The notes: generated by a model from the letters alone, not told the origin. DNA of 64,000 nucleotides from Rotaria sp. Silwood1 (GCA_905250075.1 CAJNOP010000009.1:1267915-1331914), one strand, 5' to 3'. Counted from the first letter of the stretch, positions 1-12,591 are shown. Made by a program: numbers and translations.

Positions 1-2897
1 GAAAGACTTTACGACTTACAATGTTTACTTGTTGTCAAGTTATGAGGTTGTCAATAATCGTTGACGTTACCGTTAACCTACATTATATGAGAACTATCAG
101 CAGAACAATTTTCAGACGTTTAGCTTTCATGAGAACTATAGATCCGAGAGAGTAGGATATTTTCAGCAAGTTGTATAGATATACTATTTAGTTTTAAGAA
201 TAATCATACTGGTTCGTATTGTCATAAAATAAAACTTGAAGTTCGTTCATAAAGTCAATTAGTAAGAACGAGATATTTGGTAAACAATCTTTTCCTCGTA
301 TAATACAAAGCTAAAACAAACATGGCATATAACAACAGATGATAGAAAAGGATAACTGTTATCCGTTTAGACCAATATAATTAATATGATATGTAGAGTA
401 TTATTCAAACGTAAATATGCATCAATTTGCGTTGGTATGTAATCGATGTCAAAATTAATGACTAGAGATCAAATCTTTCCATGTTTTCTTTTTTTTAATG
501 AAAAAACAACAGAGTTCTAGTTGTCTAAACCAATGAACGAAATAGATTTGAACTATCTTTTTTGAGTTTCTTATTCATAGGAGGATTTTTATTTAATTTT
601 CTAAGTTTAAAAAATATAATAGACGAATTGCTTGCTTTTTATGACTCAAAGCCAATGCTCTATAGAATATTTCAAAAATTATAATCACTCTTTAAACGTA
701 TAGAATGTCACTATTGATCAAACACAACCTTTTAGGTCTTCTTTTTTTGCTACCTAGAAAAAGAAGAGTTCAATTTATATTATTATGATCAAATTGAAAT
801 CCTTAGCACGTCTTACTACCAGTTGATTATCGTTCATTTTGATATTTTCTTAACAATCGAGTACATCGATACTACATCTGATCAAAGTAAGAACTGTGAA
901 ATCGCTCAGTACATTCATTCATCCTTTGTCAAAGTTTTTTCTATGACCAGAACAAAGCGTTTTTATAGAACATACTAGCTTAACGATCTTGTCAAAAAGT
1001 ATTGAATGAATGCGAATAAAAAAAAACTAGCGAGCAATTCAAAACTCTTTTTGTGGAAAGAAAAGAAACAGAAGTGTAGAACTAAACTCAATAATCGGTA
1101 ATAGAGTAATGCGTATTTGAATTGTGGTGATAACTTTTTGGATATTACTTAATTATCGATATCTTGACTAAAAAGGTATGATCAAGACATATCGAATTTA
1201 TTATATAATCAAATGATTTGGAGACATATACTTTGTTCATTCATAGTTGGGGTACGTATTATTACAATTTTAAATCTTCAATAGAAAAAAAGAAAAGAAT
1301 ATTGGAAGATAAGGAGAATTTGTTTTTATCGTTTTATAAACATTTCCTTTGTTGCATGTAAACATCTATTTAATTGATATAAAAATGCATTTAGGAATAA
1401 TGCGTTTGAGAAAAAAGTTTTTTCTTATAAAATTCGAATAATTTCGAGAATTTTTTCTGCAACCTGATGATCGAATCCGAAGTTTTGATTGTGTCCATGT
1501 TTCGTTAAGTGCTAATAAACTTAAAATGCATTAGATGATAGATATGACAATCGCTTTCTTAGCAACACATGTTTCTCTTATATACTGTCAAACAGAATTT
1601 ATTGTATTCTTTGATCAATGCTACAGGTTACATTCTTGGTCAAAGACGTGATTGTTAGAAAGAAACGTAGTGCTACAAACTATGTATGAATAACCAAATG
1701 AATCAGATGGTGACAATATGTTTGGTATTTAATTATCGTTAAAGAACTTTTGATACATACAGAAAAACATGAACATACAAACTATATGAATTGATTATAT
1801 GGATGTAGATGAAGTTATTTTGAGATACAAATAAGCATAATGAAGAAGAATAAACGAGACTGATTAAAACTAAAAATCTAAGGATATAATTATCGAGATA
1901 TAAAAGATTGAATAATAGTAATAGAAATGTATACAAGGAAGTCCAGATATAAAGCTAATGATAGAACTAAATGTCAATGGTTGCCAATGTTGCATGCCAA
2001 ATGAGCCTAGAGACTTGAAAAAAAACTGCAGAAGTGTGGGTATAGAAGAAAGAGTAATACTTGAGAGTGCAAATTTGATGTATTGATGTTACAGAGTAGA
2101 CCTCAAGAAACAAGTTTCTTATCATATACATAGAAATTTAATCCAAGAATATAATTCACGCCAATATTATGAAGATATATCTGATATGAATGTAGCTGTA
2201 TTTCGTCATTTGTCATCTAAATCAGTAGATTACAAATTGACCAAACACAATGATGAAACTATTTGATTTATATGTCAACATTTTGCTTGTTAAGAAAATA
2301 GTTTGTAACTTTTTCAATAAGTATGACATTATTTCCAAAAATTTCTGAGAATCTAATATGTAAGGAAATGTTCTAGCTAATTGCCCATGTTTATTATTTT
2401 CTTTCTCTGAGAAGAAATAATGAAAGACGTTATTGTAGAGAATGTATTAGTATTTTTGCCTTTCTATTATTCCATCACAGGTCAGGGAGATGACTGACTG
2501 AATTTCAACAAACGAATAATACTAGAATTGTATATAATGCGTGGTGCTGTCAATAACACATGTCATTTGGTAACCATTCATTAGTGTAAGAGTTTTTTGG
2601 ATTAACATACAAGGCTATAAGCCAAGTCATACAACCTTTTTTGAGTTGAGTTGGTTTTAGTGCATTTAGAGTATTATATGTCATTCATAATATCAGGCAT
2701 TTTTCACTATTTTATTACATATGTAGAAATCTATCCATCGAAATGATTGTTATTATAAAAAACACAAAGAGATGATTACGTTAATAAACAGTGTTTTTAA
2801 CATATCAATGTTTTTCTCTTGTGTAAATGATCAAATCTTATTATTAATTCTCTTCTAGAATATATATATATATATATACTGCATTTTATTGTAAAAC
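1..2897. repeat. Duplicated 5' flank of P2X copy 1 (unit 1 of 3)
   Basis: No gene seen. This non-coding stretch aligns by eye, with many substitutions and small indels, to 13,030-16,109 and about 26,140-29,063, the flanks of the other two P2X copies. Anchors include the segment near 75-125 (tacctacattat-like, then cagacgttta), repeated near 13,070-13,125, and the caattagtaagaac segment near 257, repeated near 13,248 and 26,258. The small ORFs inside are not conserved in frame between copies, so I do not call them genes. The region probably holds promoter or enhancer sequence plus old spacer. Confidence 0.75.
2849..2897 (+). promoter_or_regulatory. Conserved start-proximal motif, P2X copy 1
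   Basis: A pyrimidine-rich TTCTCTTCTAG sits about 40 nt before the ATG, followed by an alternating AT run. The CTAG is kept at the same distance in copies 2 and 3. It could be a 3' splice acceptor (5'-UTR intron or spliced-leader site) or a TATA-like element. The sequence alone cannot decide. Confidence 0.35.
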
Positions 2898-5800
2898 ATG
2901 AATTCAAATTCATCTTTCAAAGCTCGTTATCATGTTGGGAAATATGTGAAAAATATGTTTATGGGATATTTTACCGAATATGAAACACCAAAATTAGTTT
3001 CAATACATAGTGTCAAATACGCTGGTCTACTTCGCATTATACAAATCATTATTCTTATTTATTCTACAATATATTTACTTATATATGAAAAAGCTTATCA
3101 AAAACAAAGTACAACAATTACATCATCAGTAGCACTTAAAGTAAAAGGTATTGGTTATGTTAATACGTCAGAAAATAAAACACTGATTATTGATGGAGCA
3201 GGTATCTCGAAAACAACAAACAATTTTATTGAGAATCGAATGTTTATTTTATTTTAATAGATTATATTATTCCACCATTAGAAAATAATGCTATATTTAT
3301 AATGACAAATTTTATTCAAACCGATCAAACACGATCTACATGTGCTGAAAGTGAAAAACTCAAAGAAGCAATCTGTCACAATGATAGTCAATGTTTCAAT
3401 AAATCATTCACACCAAATATGAATGGACGTTGGACAGGTCGATGTTTATTATCATCAGAAAAAGATATTGGCAATGAGACAACAAATATTACAATAACTA
3501 GAACGGGTTTATGTGAATATGCAGGTAGACATTTTGTTTTTACATTGCAAAAGTTACCAGAGAACTTTTTGTATACTAACGCAATCGTTTGATATTTACA
3601 TATAAAAAACGAATGAAGTATTACTTTAGTTTTATGTTTGAGATTTTTATTATTGAAACAATATTTCACAGGACATTCTGTATAAAAGTGTCACTCATGT
3701 ACATGATTAATTTACCGAATACCCCCATGACATATGTTTACATGCTAAGATCGTATCATCAAAGGATATATGTTTCTAACCTTATAAAATCATCTAGATA
3801 TTTGTTTGGAGAACGTTAAGCGTTATGATATCGAAATTTGGAAATATGAATGTCCTCTCTTGTTTAGGTAGAGTTGAAATAGTTAGACATAGGATAAGGC
3901 CGCATGTGATGTCGATTTGATCTACAGAATATTGTCGGCTACTTCATTGGTGACTCTATGTGAAACAATGTAGCAATTTTCTAATAAATAAATTTACGCA
4001 AAATTTCTTCTTAAATTCAGCTTACGGCAGTTGACTTGCGTTCAACCTATCTATGAGAAATCTAAGTCGTATTATCTATCTACCACGGACAAAATTAATA
4101 CAACACGTATTTTTGATAGATATTTTCATCAACAGTCGACCACGAAAAATATAAGTTTTTGAGAAATTTTTTTCGTCTATAGAACTTTGTAGAGCTCGTT
4201 TCGTTGATCATTTTGGTAAAAAAAGTATTCAAATTTACTCGATAAATAACGAACCTTGGCTCAGAATACTCAAAAATATCACCTTCTACTCAGCAGTGGT
4301 CACGAACAGTCTTAATTTTTTAGTATTTTGACTCTAATATCATTATTTATTGAGTAAATTTGAATATTTTTTTTTTGCCAAAATGATCAGCGAAACGATC
4401 TCTACAAAGTTCTATAAACGAAAAAAATTTCTGAAAAACTTGTATTTTTCGTGGTTGACCATTAATGAAAATATGTATCAAAAATATGTGTTGCGTTAAT
4501 TTTGTCCGTGGTAGTATAATAAGATCACATAATCAACATGATCCATCAAGAAACTTTGCCAGATTTTCACGACAAACTCTAAGTCGTTCTTACTTTTGCT
4601 CTTCATTGAGTAGATAAGCCATTCTCAATGATGTTGTTTTTCTCATCTTTAGACAATCATGAAGAATTCGTTCTATTGCATCATAAAAGAGAGAAGTCTG
4701 AATCACAAGATCATCATTGGTTGAATATCGGTCATTGCTGATAACCTCCCATACCGGTTCAATATTTTTTCATTTGGTAGCTCCGAAACTAGACAAACAG
4801 AGTACGGGTAATGATTGATATGTTCTCTTTCTTGGCGAAAACGCTTTGACTAACTTGCAACTGTTCGTTATAATGTACCATTAGGTCTGATTGCTGTCAT
4901 AAGTTGCTCGAAAATTGTCTCTGGATCAATTCCAAAAATAGTTCGAATTATAATATAGTATTAATCGAATTCACTAACTATTTCTAAACTTTCTTCGTTG
5001 TAATTAGATTTTATATGAAAGAATATTGAAGCTAAACTAAAAATGAAGTTATTAGGCATATTAATATAGACAAGACAGTCTACTATTGATTCATGCAACA
5101 ACTTTTTAAGTGCTAACTACGTTATAAAATTGCCAGGAACGTTGCCGTAACTTTTGATTAGACCTAAATATATTACTTTTGCCAGATACTTTTAAGTAAA
5201 ACCAAAAGAGAAGAAAAGCAGGCAACCTAAAAATAATTCCGTACTTTTCATATGTTTGAAAATAACGGCACAAAATGTCAATACCTGATACCTTTTCTTT
5301 AAAACGTGTGAGAGTCATAATTTTTTTAACAGGTGATAGGAATTTTTTTGTTTTGTTTCTATCTGTATATAAGTTGTTTTCATCGAAACTTCATAGAGAA
5401 AATGGCACTTCAAGAAACAGAAGCATTTGTTCAACGAATTTACAATTTCTATATCAACTCATCAAATAAAGCTTGTAAAACGACTTTCAATTATTTTATA
5501 AAATAAGGTTTTTGCAAGAAAAGCAATTTATTATATATTGAATAAATATTTTGAATATGAACAAACCAACTTTTTACCAAGAAGCACTCGTTCATGAAAA
5601 TTTTTCCATCAAAAATTAATACAACTAGTGAATTATCTTAATAATCGTTGTTGTATTAGTCAGCGTAAATTGGTCAAATGTTTCAATATTGATTAACCAA
5701 CGATTAACCATAATCTACATCGAAGAACATCAGTAGTTATGAGAAAATGTAGAAAAGTTCCAAAAATGGATAAAATAGTTCAAGAAAACAAGGTGCAAAA

Positions 5801-6841
5801 AAATTGTAGCAAATTGTATGAAATGATTTCTCGTAATTATGATGTTAACTTAAACGATGGAACGTAATTGTATACAGTTAGAGAGAGAAAAAGGTTCTGT
5901 ATTGAATGGTGAAAAAATTTTCATTTCAGAGCCGTGTCTATGAATAAATATAAGTGTCGACATTTTATACTATTAACTTTACATTCTGTATTACTAATAA
6001 GATATTTTTTTTAGGTTGGTGTCCACCAGAAGATGATCTTTCAACTACAATGCCTCTTCAAGAAGCTCTAACTTTTACAATATTTATAAAAAATTTTATT
6101 GAATTTCCAGTGTTCGATGTTAAACATAAAAATATGGTTGATAATTTAAAAAAACCATGTATATTTCATCCAAAATATCATGAAGATTGTCCCATGTTTA
6201 GTATTGATTATATAATGAATGAAGCAGAAAAAAATATTAAAGAACGTAATTTAATGTTACAATATGGTGGTATAATACGTATTAAAATTGATTGGGATTG
6301 TAATCTAGATCGAAATATAAAATTATGTAAACCTGAATATTCATTTGCTCGTCTTGATGTACCTTTTCATGAAAAACCATTTTCAAAGGGTTTTAATTTT
6401 CGTTATGCTTCTCATTGGAAATATAAACAGAAACATGTTCGTACATTAACAAAAGCTTATGGTCTTCGTTTAGTAATTTCTATTAGTGGTAAAGCTGGAA
6501 AATTTAATTTCATTAAATTAACTTTAAATACTGGTTCATTAGTTGGACTCTTTGGTTTAGCAACATTTGTGTGTAACATTGTTCTACTTCATGTATCGAA
6601 AAATGCACGTACTTATCGTAATTTTGTGTTTGAAATTGTTCATTTACGGACACGTGCTTCCAGTACAGTAGCAGTGCCAAAACATTTTGCTCAGACAAAT
6701 ATTAATGTACATTCTAATTGCGACTCAAATATAGAAGCAGAATCATCACATGGAATGCCTGATGGTAGACCAGCATCTCCAGGAAAAACAGTTACTATCG
6801 GTGAAGTCACTTTTATCAATCCGATTCAATCAACATGTTGA
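2898..6841 (+). CDS. P2X: P2X purinoceptor-like ATP-gated cation channel, tandem copy 1
   Basis: Exons 2898-3201, 3261-3524 and 6015-6841 (phases 1,1) join into 464 aa. The order is a cytosolic N-terminus with the P2X YxTxK motif (YETPK, residues 28-32), TM1 about 42-63, a long ectodomain, TM2 about 358-382, and a 75-residue tail. All ten ectodomain cysteines typical of P2X are present (five in exon 2, five in exon 3). Candidate ATP-contact residues are retained: KVKG (81-84), FTIFIKN (210-216), NFR (317-319) and TKAYG (335-339). Trimeric channels of this family admit Na+ and Ca2+ when extracellular ATP binds. Oddity: the near-invariant TM2 aspartate after the cysteine is asparagine here (VCNIVLL), whereas copies 2 and 3 keep Asp. 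The ATG was chosen because all three copies begin MNS at the same place. Family call is firm; vertebrate subtype is not assignable. Confidence 0.95.
3202..3260 (+). other. Intron 1 of P2X copy 1 (59 nt)
   Basis: GTATCT donor and TTTTAATAG acceptor. It is identical base for base to intron 1 of copy 2 by eye, although neighbouring coding sequence differs. Confidence 0.9.
4081..4513. mobile_element. TA-flanked Tc1/mariner-type MITE (fold-back)
   Basis: Arms of about 168 bp (4083-4249 and 4343-4511) are inverted copies roughly 90% alike by eye, separated by about 95 bp. Ends read TA|CCACGGACAAAATTAA and its complement followed by TA, the target duplication expected for Tc1/mariner-class elements. 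No coding capacity. Confidence 0.8.
5442..5759 (+). repeat. 318-bp hyper-conserved intronic block, copy 1
   Basis: Aligns without gaps to 18,394-18,711 with six substitutions counted by eye (about 98% identity). Exon 3 of the same two genes differs at about one base in six where I compared them. The similarity drops sharply on both sides. Confidence 0.85.
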
Positions 6842-6880
6842 CAATTTTGTTTTTCGAGTGGGATATTTGACATTATATAT

Positions 6881-6886
6881 AATAAA
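6881..6886 (+). terminator. Candidate poly(A) signal, P2X copy 1
   Basis: AATAAA 40 nt after the stop codon; a second one lies near 6966. Confidence 0.45.
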
Positions 6887-8204
6887 GATGTTCTTTGTAG
6901 AGACTTCTGTTTTTACCCATTGTTTTTTGATAAAAATCTATATATATATATTTTTTCTTTGAAGTAAATAAAGGCTTAACCTGTTAAAGTAGGCAATTTT
7001 ATTTAATAGTAAATTGATTTGTGAAACAATGTATTGCATCTTTGCCATTCGAATTGATTGCTTAAAAATTTCATGTATATAAGTGTGGATTTTTTGTGAG
7101 TATATTCTTCTCTCGTGTCAACACTCGCCTTAAGACGCTCAATCTTCAAAAGACAAATGAGAATGAAATAGATTCTCTTTCCACAGTGGTTCTCATTCAT
7201 ATCTTTACTAATAGATGAAGAAACGGAACAAGTTCTATTTGAAATAAATTAAATGTTTACCAATCAGCAAAAACGATAGCTTTGTTTGGCTAATGCCATT
7301 CAGATCTGAACGTAGTTGTGTTATAATTTACCTGTCGCCTTCTGCAGACCTCTTGTTCTTTACGACACATTTAATCAATTGTTGCATCTATATAGTTATC
7401 TTATCAGATCTAGTAGGTTGTACGATTTATATTTGGTCATATGCTGATAAATACGTCGTCCTGTTTGCATTTAATCTGTTGCTGGTGCAAAGGCAGACAC
7501 AATATAACCCCAAAAATATTTGCACCTTCATATACGATGCTACGAAGAATAACTTGAAACTTTCTGTTTATATACTAGGCAAGATAGTAGCAAATACACT
7601 GACATGCAAAATCGCACTAATGCAAATAGATACATGTATGTAGACAGCACTGCACAACATTCTGTATAACAACTGAATGAGTAATTTATCCTATTATTGG
7701 TCTTAGTATTGAATATACTATCGTAATTCTTGGACTATTGAAGTTCTGTTTGATGTGCTAATCGTCAATTATATGTTCATCATGTCTATCAACTAATGTT
7801 GATAACTTAGAAGTGAATAGAAAGTTGGCGAATAAGCATCAGAAAAAACTTCAAGATGATGGGTGACAACTAGATAACAATAACAGATTTGAGGAAATGT
7901 ATAAATCAAATAATGCTCTCCTTCGATATGTTGCATGTAGTTTTCTTCATACATCTCTCAATAAGTGTCCAAGAACAATAGATTTCAACAAAGCTTCTAT
8001 ATTTCAATTTTAATTTCAAGATTTCTATCAAGCATTAGCAATGGAATAATAAAAAGTGATGTCATCATAGTCGCTCACCTACTTTCCTGACGTGTAGACA
8101 CCTTTGGATTTAGCATTGGTCTCTTGATTATGATTCGAGAATTCTGGTCATTAGCTTTTGATAGAACAGTAACTCTCACAGTTTCTGGTGTTGATAGTCC
8201 TTGC

Positions 8205-8226
8205 AAGAAAAGAAAAGAAAAGAAAA
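8205..8226. repeat. (AAAAG)n simple repeat
   Basis: Four to five AAAAG units in a row. Confidence 0.6.
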
Positions 8227-11028
8227 CTATCGATCTTAGTCGACAGTGAGGTAAATCCAGTGGATGTAAATTGGACAGTTTAACTTGATATTGCTTCATT
8301 CAAGCAATTGCATAATGGACAAGAAGTTCTATATCATTATAGAAACAGCTGTCAGATAATTTTACCAGTGTTAGACGAAGCGTTACATATCTCAATCTAA
8401 TTTTTGGCTGTACATCGACTGCAACAACTTTTTCACTGTTCTCGAGATTTTCTTTTTGACAATACCACGTTATCACCAGTATCTGCTAAATGCGTAATTT
8501 TTAGCATTAATTCGAGTAATTCTGTATCAGCCACATTTATACTAAGGACATAGCTTGACAAAAAAGTATTCTGTTCCCTTTGCGACACGCTTTTTTTTAA
8601 TAGTGAAAGCGATCAGTTTGATCTTATGATATTCCATTTGATAAGATCAATCGATATATTCTAAGAATGCGACAAAGATATGATGAATAAATGGTCCATT
8701 GTTGTCGCAATAACAATTCTCATCTATGCTATAATGACTGCTGCCCATATTTGCAACAAGAAAACGAATAACAAAAGACCGTAAATGAATCGAATGGAAA
8801 ACAGAATAGGCCTCTTCAACTGATTAGCATTAATGACAAACTTGAAAGTTGAGTTCAAATATTCAACTATTCAATTCGAGTATTTAAGATTTGCTTTCTG
8901 TGTATATCAGGAACACTTGGATATTTGCCATTTAACTTTCAAGCTTGCATTGTGATTATAAAGAAATAATCTTCATGAACATAAAAATGTGTTCAAAAAA
9001 TAGTGAGACGCGCTAAACCACCTGAAGAATTATGATTACGACTCGAGTTCATTAACTGTTAGTGAAACAAATTGTGTTATTTTTTGACTAATAATAATAA
9101 GATTATTGACAACGATTGCTATGGCATCATTTTCAATATTGAAGTAGAATTTTCAGCTAGGCAATCAAAAATAATAAAAAATCAGTATTAAACGAATAAA
9201 CATCATTATTCAAGATAAAGACACCTTTTTTTAATTAGCATTTGGTATCTGTATGACGATGTCGGTCCTAAAGGAACAATTGAGCTCTAAGACCATAGAT
9301 ACCAATATTTGACTGAATTACAATAAAACAAGAGGAAAAAAAGAAACAGAACAGTGAAGCAACAAATATAATATGAAGAAAGAAAAATAACAATATCAGT
9401 CAACTGATTGTGGCACTATCATGCTTCAGAGAGACGAATAATGCTTATATATGTATCTTTTCTTTCTTTCCTCTTGTAATTATCTCTCCTAGACTTCGAC
9501 TCCTATTCTCAAATCACGTTGTTTTTGTTTTTTCTTCTTCTCTTCTCTCCCTATTATTTTTGTCTTCTTTTTTTGTCAGTATGACCTATAATCGACTACC
9601 CATAAACTTTCCCGAAATAAAATGTATTATAAAAACTCTTCTTCAGTTCATACTACTATGGAATCCAAAATTCTATGCGTCAGCATGAATTTAAATGCTT
9701 GGTCTAGCACATCCACGTGTAGCAGAAATGCTTTTGATATGTGACGGCAGAAAATCGGTTCTGTTCTCTCTTGTCAATTCGACCTTGTACGTTCAGTTAT
9801 GATTATTCCAATAGCAGAAATCCATCCTAAGACTTGGAAAGTGCATTTGCACATTTTTCTCATTAAGTGTAGTAAAGATCGTTCTAAGATCTTCCATTAC
9901 TATTTGAGAAATAGATGAGATTCCGTAGTATTAGCAATGATATATATGTTTTAGAAGCATTTAATATAGATGGCTAAGCTTTGTACACTGGAATCAGTAA
10001 ATAGAGGATGTAGGCTAACTGATCATGTCACAAGTGTTGTTCTCTGACAGATCTTGAGACGAATCGTGACAATAATATTTTTTAGCTTAGCTTCATCATT
10101 AGACAGTAATCCAAGTGCTTGAATGAAGAAAGCCCCTCAGCCGAATGACCTAGACGATTTTTACGGACAACATGGATATGAAAAAAAAGCATAAAATGTA
10201 ATGGAATGGTCCATAACTCACTGATAATGTGATGAATCAACGTGAAATTTTCAGAAAACGTTTTACCATAGCTAGTCAAAGCAAGCACTTTACTAAACGA
10301 AAATGGCGCACTGATGACTTCCGTGTTGCTTTAGTAATGGAGATTCAAGTGTCTTCACAAATTCGCAATAGTCATCGGTGTGCCCACTTTTGTTTAGTAA
10401 ATTTTTCGTCTTACATGCTTTCAGAAAAAAAAATGGCCAGATATGATGAAACATCTTTTGAAACGTTCATATTGATTCATTAAACTATCACTGATTTATT
10501 GATCGTTCAATGGCATTCTATCATATTTTGTTGCATGCTCATATTTTCAGTCACAATGGTCTAGTTCGTCAATAGTATAATGAACTTCGATAAAATTTAA
10601 ACCATAAATAGCCGTAATGCAGAGCTACAAAATTCACGATTGGACGACTCAAAAAGTTTATCTGTTCTCGAGTTACAAGATCTACAGTGACTGTAGACAT
10701 CACCTAACGGTCGATTCAAAAGCTACTGCATAAATATCTGTTATTTAATATCAGCTCAAACATGTGTAAACAAATTCGAAAATACTTGTACAGAATCTAC
10801 AGCAAAAACTCATTCTAACTGTAGATACAGAAATGTTCTATCATGTCTTGTCTTTCACTAACAACGAGCAAGTCTTTCAATAGCACTGAAATGTGGCTTG
10901 TAAAAACAGCTCAAAGTAGTGGACACGGAAAAAAAAGAATCTCTCTGCATTTTTTTACTCGATCTAATGCAATGATTTGTATGTCGATGATCACTTTCTG
11001 GTCATATGCACTGTCCAATTTTCTATAA

Positions 11029-12591
11029 ACTTGCTAACGGATGTGCCATAATAAACTGGACAAAATGTTGATGCATTTTTTCCTACTTTGTTGACAGACA
11101 GAAAGTTTCTTTGTATGCCAAAAGTTAGAGAATTTTAAGCTCTACAAATTTTTTGACTTTATTTTCCAAAAAATTTTTCAATATCGGTGCAAAATTTCAA
11201 AGATGAACGTGTAATTAATCGTCTAACTGCGATTTCTTATTTTCTGCTGACGCTTATGAATTTGTATAAGTCTTTGTTCATGAGCAACGATGGCTAAAGT
11301 AAATTATTGAACAAAGCTTGATAGAGAATTTCCTCCTCTATACTTCCACGTCATTTTCAATATTCCCGTCACTAGTGTTTCGGAGAAAAGTACTAGAAAT
11401 TGATAATAGTCAATATTTTTCAAAGCACTTTGGAAAATCTTGTTTTCAAAACCCAGACTCATTCTATAAAAGATTTATTATTATGCCATTAGATGTAAAA
11501 TTTAATTCTGAGCAAAACGGCGTAAGTTTGAAATTGAACGATAGAAACATTTTGCTTGTTTCGAATCAAAAAAAATAACACTAACATTGGTCTACCATAG
11601 AGGTGCAACACATCTTGGATAGATTTGGGATTTGGCACCAAATCTTTGAGATTTGGACTTGGATTTGGATTTGGTTTCTGGATTTGGGTATGGTTCGGAT
11701 TTAGTTCCTAGATGTGGATTTCATCTAGATTTGAATCTCAGGAATACTGCTATCGCTTTGTTTGGCTAATGTTTGGAATTCAGAATTGGTGATATGCTTG
11801 AAATTTGGGATTTGGATTTGGATTTGGACTTGGGATTTGGTTTCAATCTAACATGACTCCAACTTTGTAGCCTTGTTAAATTGAAACCAAATCTCAACCT
11901 CCAAATCCAAATCCCAAATCCTACCCAAATCCCAACCTGCTATACACCAAATCTCAAATCCAGATTGAAGATCTAAATCCAAATCTATACCAAATCCAAT
12001 CCATTTCATATTAATTTATAAGACTTGGGATTCTTTTCTCCCTTGTGGGACTTTATTTTACAAAGCCTCGTCATATTTGGGTAACTTAGGACCAAACCCA
12101 AACCCAAATCCAAATCCAAATCCCAGTCTAGAACAAACCCAAATCTTTTTGTACCAAATCCCAAGGCTTTGGGTTTGTAGCACCCCTAGTCTACCAGAAA
12201 AGGACTCTTTCGATTTTTTCTTACTTTTTTTTTCTTAAAACTGCTTTCATCAAATATTTCTTTTAGAAATCCGAAACATAAATTCAAAGATGCAGAATTT
12301 TACAGAGAGTCATGTGAGATAATTGCAATTTTCGCGGCACTTTTATTTAATACATTTCCTCTTTTTTTTTCGCTTTTTTGACTGTCGCAATTAGACTACT
12401 AAGTAGATATTTGTCTTTGAAATTTTGCTTCGACAGGAAAAACATTTTTAAGAAACAAAGTCCACAGTTTTGTAAAGCTTGAAATTCTCTATCTCTTGGT
12501 ACATAAAGAAACCTTTTATCTGTCGACATGGTAGGAGAAATATGCATCAACATTTTGTCCAGTTTATTATGGCACACCCGTTAGAAAGTTG
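11029..12591. mobile_element. Fold-back element with about 210-bp arms
   Basis: Left arm about 11,029-11,245 and right arm about 12,360-12,591 are inverted, diverged copies. Examples are ggatgtgccataataaactg against its complement near 12,560, and the gttgatgcat segments. The interior carries the independent hAT-like element at 11,598-12,188. The ORFs at 11,318-11,578 and 12,347-12,577 lie in the interior and arm and have no transposase features. Confidence 0.75.
11590..12196. mobile_element. hAT-type MITE made of GATTTGG repeats, with 8-bp target duplication
   Basis: Element body 11,598-12,188 (591 bp). Termini are TAGAGGTGCAACA and, inverted, TAGGGGTGCTACA. It is flanked on both sides by gtctacca (11,590-11,597 and 12,189-12,196), the 8-bp duplication typical of hAT elements. 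The left half is a degenerate array of GATTTGG-like units; the right half is the same array inverted (CCAAATC), so the whole element can fold into one hairpin. No ORF. Confidence 0.85.

Larger units (their letters stand above)
3525..6014 (+). other. Intron 2 of P2X copy 1
   Basis: A 2.49 kb intron with GTAGAC donor and TTTTTTTTAG acceptor. It contains a 429-bp TA-flanked inverted-repeat element (4083-4511) and a 318-bp block (5442-5759) almost identical to copy 2. No other coding exon is expected, because exon 2 (CEYA) and exon 3 (GWCPPED) join directly in P2X alignments. Confidence 0.85.
6842..11028. other. Spacer between P2X copies 1 and 2, left part
   Basis: No supported gene. The segment about 7080-7200 matches the 3' flank of copy 2 (about 19,930-20,035 and 21,815-21,845), so the duplication extends past the gene. 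The segment about 8820-9230 matches about 25,510-26,110 upstream of copy 3. ORFs of 60-116 codons here (for example 7293-7643) show no family motif or splice context. Confidence 0.6.

Noticed and set aside
3388-3669. Minus-strand ORF opposite P2X exon 2 (similar one at 29,545-29,781)
   Set aside because: Antisense shadow of the conserved exon; it reflects codon use of the real gene.
7293-7643. 116-codon plus-strand ORF with hydrophobic stretches
   Set aside because: No family motif, no splice context, no counterpart in the other duplicated units; composition fits chance.
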